Made by a program: the position numbers and the translations under genes | Shown: piece by piece, positions 40,204 through 41,751 of the stretch | Layout of the letters: the number at the start of each line of letters is the position of its first letter | How positions within the stretch are numbered: the stretch's first letter is position 1 | Origin: Bacillus manliponensis | Lineage (GTDB): Bacteria > Bacillota > Bacilli > Bacillales > Bacillaceae_G | NCBI RefSeq assembly: GCF_000712595.1 | Contig: NZ_JOTN01000027.1 | Span: forward strand, 1-41,751 | Direction: 5' to 3' | DNA length: 41,751 nucleotides | The notes under the pieces: generated by a model | Seen by the model: the letters and a program-made list of their open reading frames with translations, nothing else | The model's database searches: none | Told to the model about the DNA's origin: nothing

Positions 40204-41187
40204 TTAGTAAACTTTATCACCATTAAAGATTGAGTTTTTCACGACAACATAATCTACAGTACGAATGGCATCTAATTTATTTCCGCCAGCATAAGAGATA
40301 GAAGATTGAAGATCTTGTTCCATTTCAATTAATGTATCTTCTAAAGCACCTTTGTGCTCAACAAACATTTTTTTGCCTTCTACATTTTTCTTTTCGCCTT
40401 TTTGAAATTCGGAAGCTGAACCAAAGTACTCTTTGTATAACTTACCATCTCTTTCAATTGTTTCCCCTGGAGATTCTTCATGACCAGCAAATAATGAACC
40501 AATCATAACCATAGTTGCACCAAATCGAATTGATTTCGCTACATCACCGTGTGTACGAATGCCTCCGTCTGCAATAATAGGTTTGCTCGCAGCTTTTGCA
40601 CACCAACGAAGAGCAGCTAATTGCCAACCACCAGTTCCGAATCCAGTTTTAATTTTTGTGATACATACTTTACCAGGTCCAATACCTACTTTTGTTGCGT
40701 CGGCACCAGCATTCTCTAATTCTCTTACTGCTTCTGGTGTTCCAACATTGCCAGCGATGACAAAGCTTTCAGGTAAATACTCTTTAATATGTTGAATCAT
40801 TTTTATTACAGCATTAGAATGTCCATGCGCAATATCTATTGTGATGTATTCAGGTACAAGTTTTTCTTCAGCTAATTGTTGTATAAATCCATACTCTTCT
40901 TCTTTAACTCCAACACTAATAGATGCGATAAATCCACGTGAATGCATATCTCTAATAAAAGATGTGCGTTTCTCTGGTTCAAAGCGATGCATAATATAGA
41001 AATAGCCATTTTCAGCTAAATAAACTGCAATCTTTTCATCTATAATTGTTTGCATATTTGCAGGAACGACGGGTAATTTAAATTTATGTTTACCTAAAGT
41101 GACAGTTGTATCACATTCAGAACGGCTATTTACTATACATTTTGCAGGAATTAATTGAATATCTTCATAGTCGAATACATTTTCCAT
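40204..41187 (-). CDS. guaC: GMP reductase
   Basis: Converts GMP to IMP with NADPH, recycling guanine nucleotides. The 327-aa TIM-barrel product has [17 protein letters not shown] with catalytic Cys175, [16 protein letters not shown] for phosphate binding, and the family flap near the C-terminus. The start ATG 41187 follows AGGGGTG; the frame from 41244 is an unsupported extension. PurR-like boxes precede it. It is read toward rlmH, alone between att-like sites 2 and 3. Confidence 0.96.
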   Translation of the reverse strand: MENVFDYEDIQLIPAKCIVNSRSECDTTVTLGKHKFKLPVVPANMQTIIDEKIAVYLAENGYFYIMHRFEPEKRTSFIRDMHSRGFIASISVGVKEEEYGFIQQLAEEKLVPEYITIDIAHGHSNAVIKMIQHIKEYLPESFVIAGNVGTPEAVRELENAGADATKVGIGPGKVCITKIKTGFGTGGWQLAALRWCAKAASKPIIADGGIRTHGDVAKSIRFGATMVMIGSLFAGHEESPGETIERDGKLYKEYFGSASEFQKGEKKNVEGKKMFVEHKGALEDTLIEMEQDLQSSISYAGGNKLDAIRTVDYVVVKNSIFNGDKVY

Positions 41188-41205
41188 GTTATACACCCCT
41201 AAATA

Positions 41206-41239
41206 CGAATATTTTACTGTTTGTTTCAAAAAACGTTCG
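41206..41239. promoter_or_regulatory. Candidate PurR-box pair upstream of guaC
   Basis: On the guaC strand, CGAAC (41239-41235) and ATTCG (41210-41206) are inverted with a 24-bp gap, the same spacing as at purA. guaC is, as I recall, a PurR target in B. subtilis. The second core has one mismatch, so the call is moderate. Confidence 0.45.
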
Positions 41240-41246
41240 CCCAAAA

Positions 41247-41276
41247 GATAATTTACAGTATTTTATTCAATAAGTC
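41247..41276 (-). promoter_or_regulatory. Possible guaC promoter
   Basis: On the minus strand, TTGACT and TAAATT have a 17-bp spacer within CTTTGACTTATTGAATAAAA and the bases that follow, just upstream of the first PurR-like box. Confidence 0.5.
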
Positions 41277-41369
41277 AAAGCTTTTTAGTGGTTAAATATG
41301 AAATGTAGAGGTTGAATTTTAATAAAACACATGTAATGACGAATTAAAATGATTTGTTATATTTATATT

Positions 41370-41410
41370 GTTCGTTTTTAAAGAATAATATTGTTGTAGT
41401 CAAAACGAAC
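41370..41410. repeat. 9-bp inverted repeat upstream of the gene remnant
   Basis: GTTCGTTTT (41370-41378) and AAAACGAAC (41402-41410) are perfect inverted repeats separated by 23 bp in AT-rich sequence. The cores face the opposite way to the PurR pairs. It could be an operator for the guaC side or for a lost gene. Otherwise the 41245-41435 stretch shows no gene. Confidence 0.4.
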
Positions 41411-41435
41411 GGAATTTAAAATTTTTTATGTATAA

Positions 41436-41621
41436 AAGCTACAAGATCATAAGAAGAAATATGTACAACTAGACGTTCTAATTGAAGAACTTATAGGGAA
41501 AAATAGTAAGGTTAAGAGAGCGGATAAAACAAAAAGAAAAAATAATAGTCCTTATGAAAATGAAGAATGGAATCTAAGCTGGAGTACGAAAGCAGATAGC
41601 TCTTATGAAGATAGTGAATAA
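41436..41621 (+). pseudogene. Gene remnant, 61 codons without a start
   Basis: An open stretch begins after a TAA at 41433-41435 and ends in TAA at 41619-41621. It reads KLQDHKKKYVQLDVLIEEL..KRADKTKRKNNSPYENEEW and ends SYEDSE, a charged, plausible C-terminal tail with two SxYE repeats. No ATG, GTG or TTG start lies in frame. I do not recognise the family. It sits in the att-bounded segment with guaC, so it may be a leftover of an inserted cassette. Confidence 0.4.
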
Positions 41622-41657
41622 TGTATTTAGAAAAAACGCCACTTCATCATATACGAC

Positions 41658-41675
41658 GAACCGTACCATAAATAA
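41658..41675 (+). other. att-like site 3: copy of the rlmH end
   Basis: GAACCGTACCATAAATAA matches the rlmH end at 17 of 18 positions and reads YDEPYHK-stop in the rlmH frame. Short inverted repeats, GCCACTT (41638-41644) and AAGTGGC (41675-41681), flank it. Confidence 0.6.
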
Positions 41676-41695
41676 AGTGGCATAGTAAAAAGTAA

Positions 41696-41726
41696 AAAAG
41701 ACCAAAACAATAGTGTTTGGTCTTTT
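41696..41726. terminator. Terminator at the right edge
   Basis: AAAAGACCAAA (41696-41706) pairs with TTTGGTCTTTT (41716-41726), with A/T runs at both ends. It probably closes a gene from beyond the right edge that reads leftward. Confidence 0.75.
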
Positions 41727-41751
41727 CATACTGTTGAAAAACAATCTAGTC

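Overview
This window is the replication-origin region of a low-GC Firmicute chromosome, almost certainly a member of the Bacillus cereus group. Gene order follows the classic Bacillus oriC region. The protein sequences are close to the B. cereus/B. anthracis versions as I remember them, and a complete bcr1 repeat (a B. cereus-group-specific mobile repeat) lies between ychF and rpsF. The sequence alone does not let me name the species.

Layout. Positions 1-8819 are read on the minus strand: dnaA-dnaN-rlbA-recF-gyrB-gyrA, followed at the left edge by two tandem sigma-A promoters that fire out of the window, probably into an rRNA operon. The origin is bipartite. A cluster of DnaA boxes lies upstream of dnaA (8960-9270), and an unwinding module (DnaA boxes, DnaA-trios, AT-rich DUE) lies between dnaA and dnaN (7321-7464). 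To the right, plus-strand genes run away from the origin: rpmH-rnpA-yidC(spoIIIJ)-khpB(jag), mnmE-mnmG-rsmG, noc, and parA(soj)-parB(spo0J). These are followed by yyaC (minus strand), a MscS-type channel, a DUF951 gene, ychF, rpsF-ssb-rpsR, yybS-gdpP-rplI-dnaB and purA, then four tRNAs (Lys-Glu-Asp-Phe), the essential walRKHIJ-htrC operon, a CxxH/CxxC microprotein and rlmH. The right end holds a multi-domain soluble histidine kinase, guaC (minus strand), and a gene remnant.

How the parts work together. The window holds replication initiation (dnaA, dnaN, dnaB, ssb, oriC), origin segregation and division-site protection (parA, parB, noc, with parS sites in parB and walK and a Noc-type site in parA), topology (gyrAB), RNA and ribosome biogenesis (rnpA, rlbA, ychF, rlmH, rsmG, mnmEG, ribosomal proteins), membrane insertion (yidC/khpB), cell-wall signalling (walRK), c-di-AMP turnover (gdpP) and AMP/GMP interconversion (purA, guaC, both preceded by matching PurR-box-like pairs).

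Most interesting. The last codons of rlmH, which in staphylococci are the SCCmec attachment site, recur twice downstream (40028-40044 and 41658-41675). Each copy still reads as the rlmH C-terminus (GEPYHK-stop in rlmH, GEPYQK-stop and DEPYHK-stop in the copies). This divides the region after rlmH into two att-bounded segments, one carrying the kinase and one carrying guaC plus a gene remnant. It looks like an SCC-type tandem integration hot spot in Bacillus. Also notable are two DnaA-box clusters outside oriC: one built into a perfect 18-bp stem-loop between khpB and mnmE, the other overlapping the small gene in front of rlmH.
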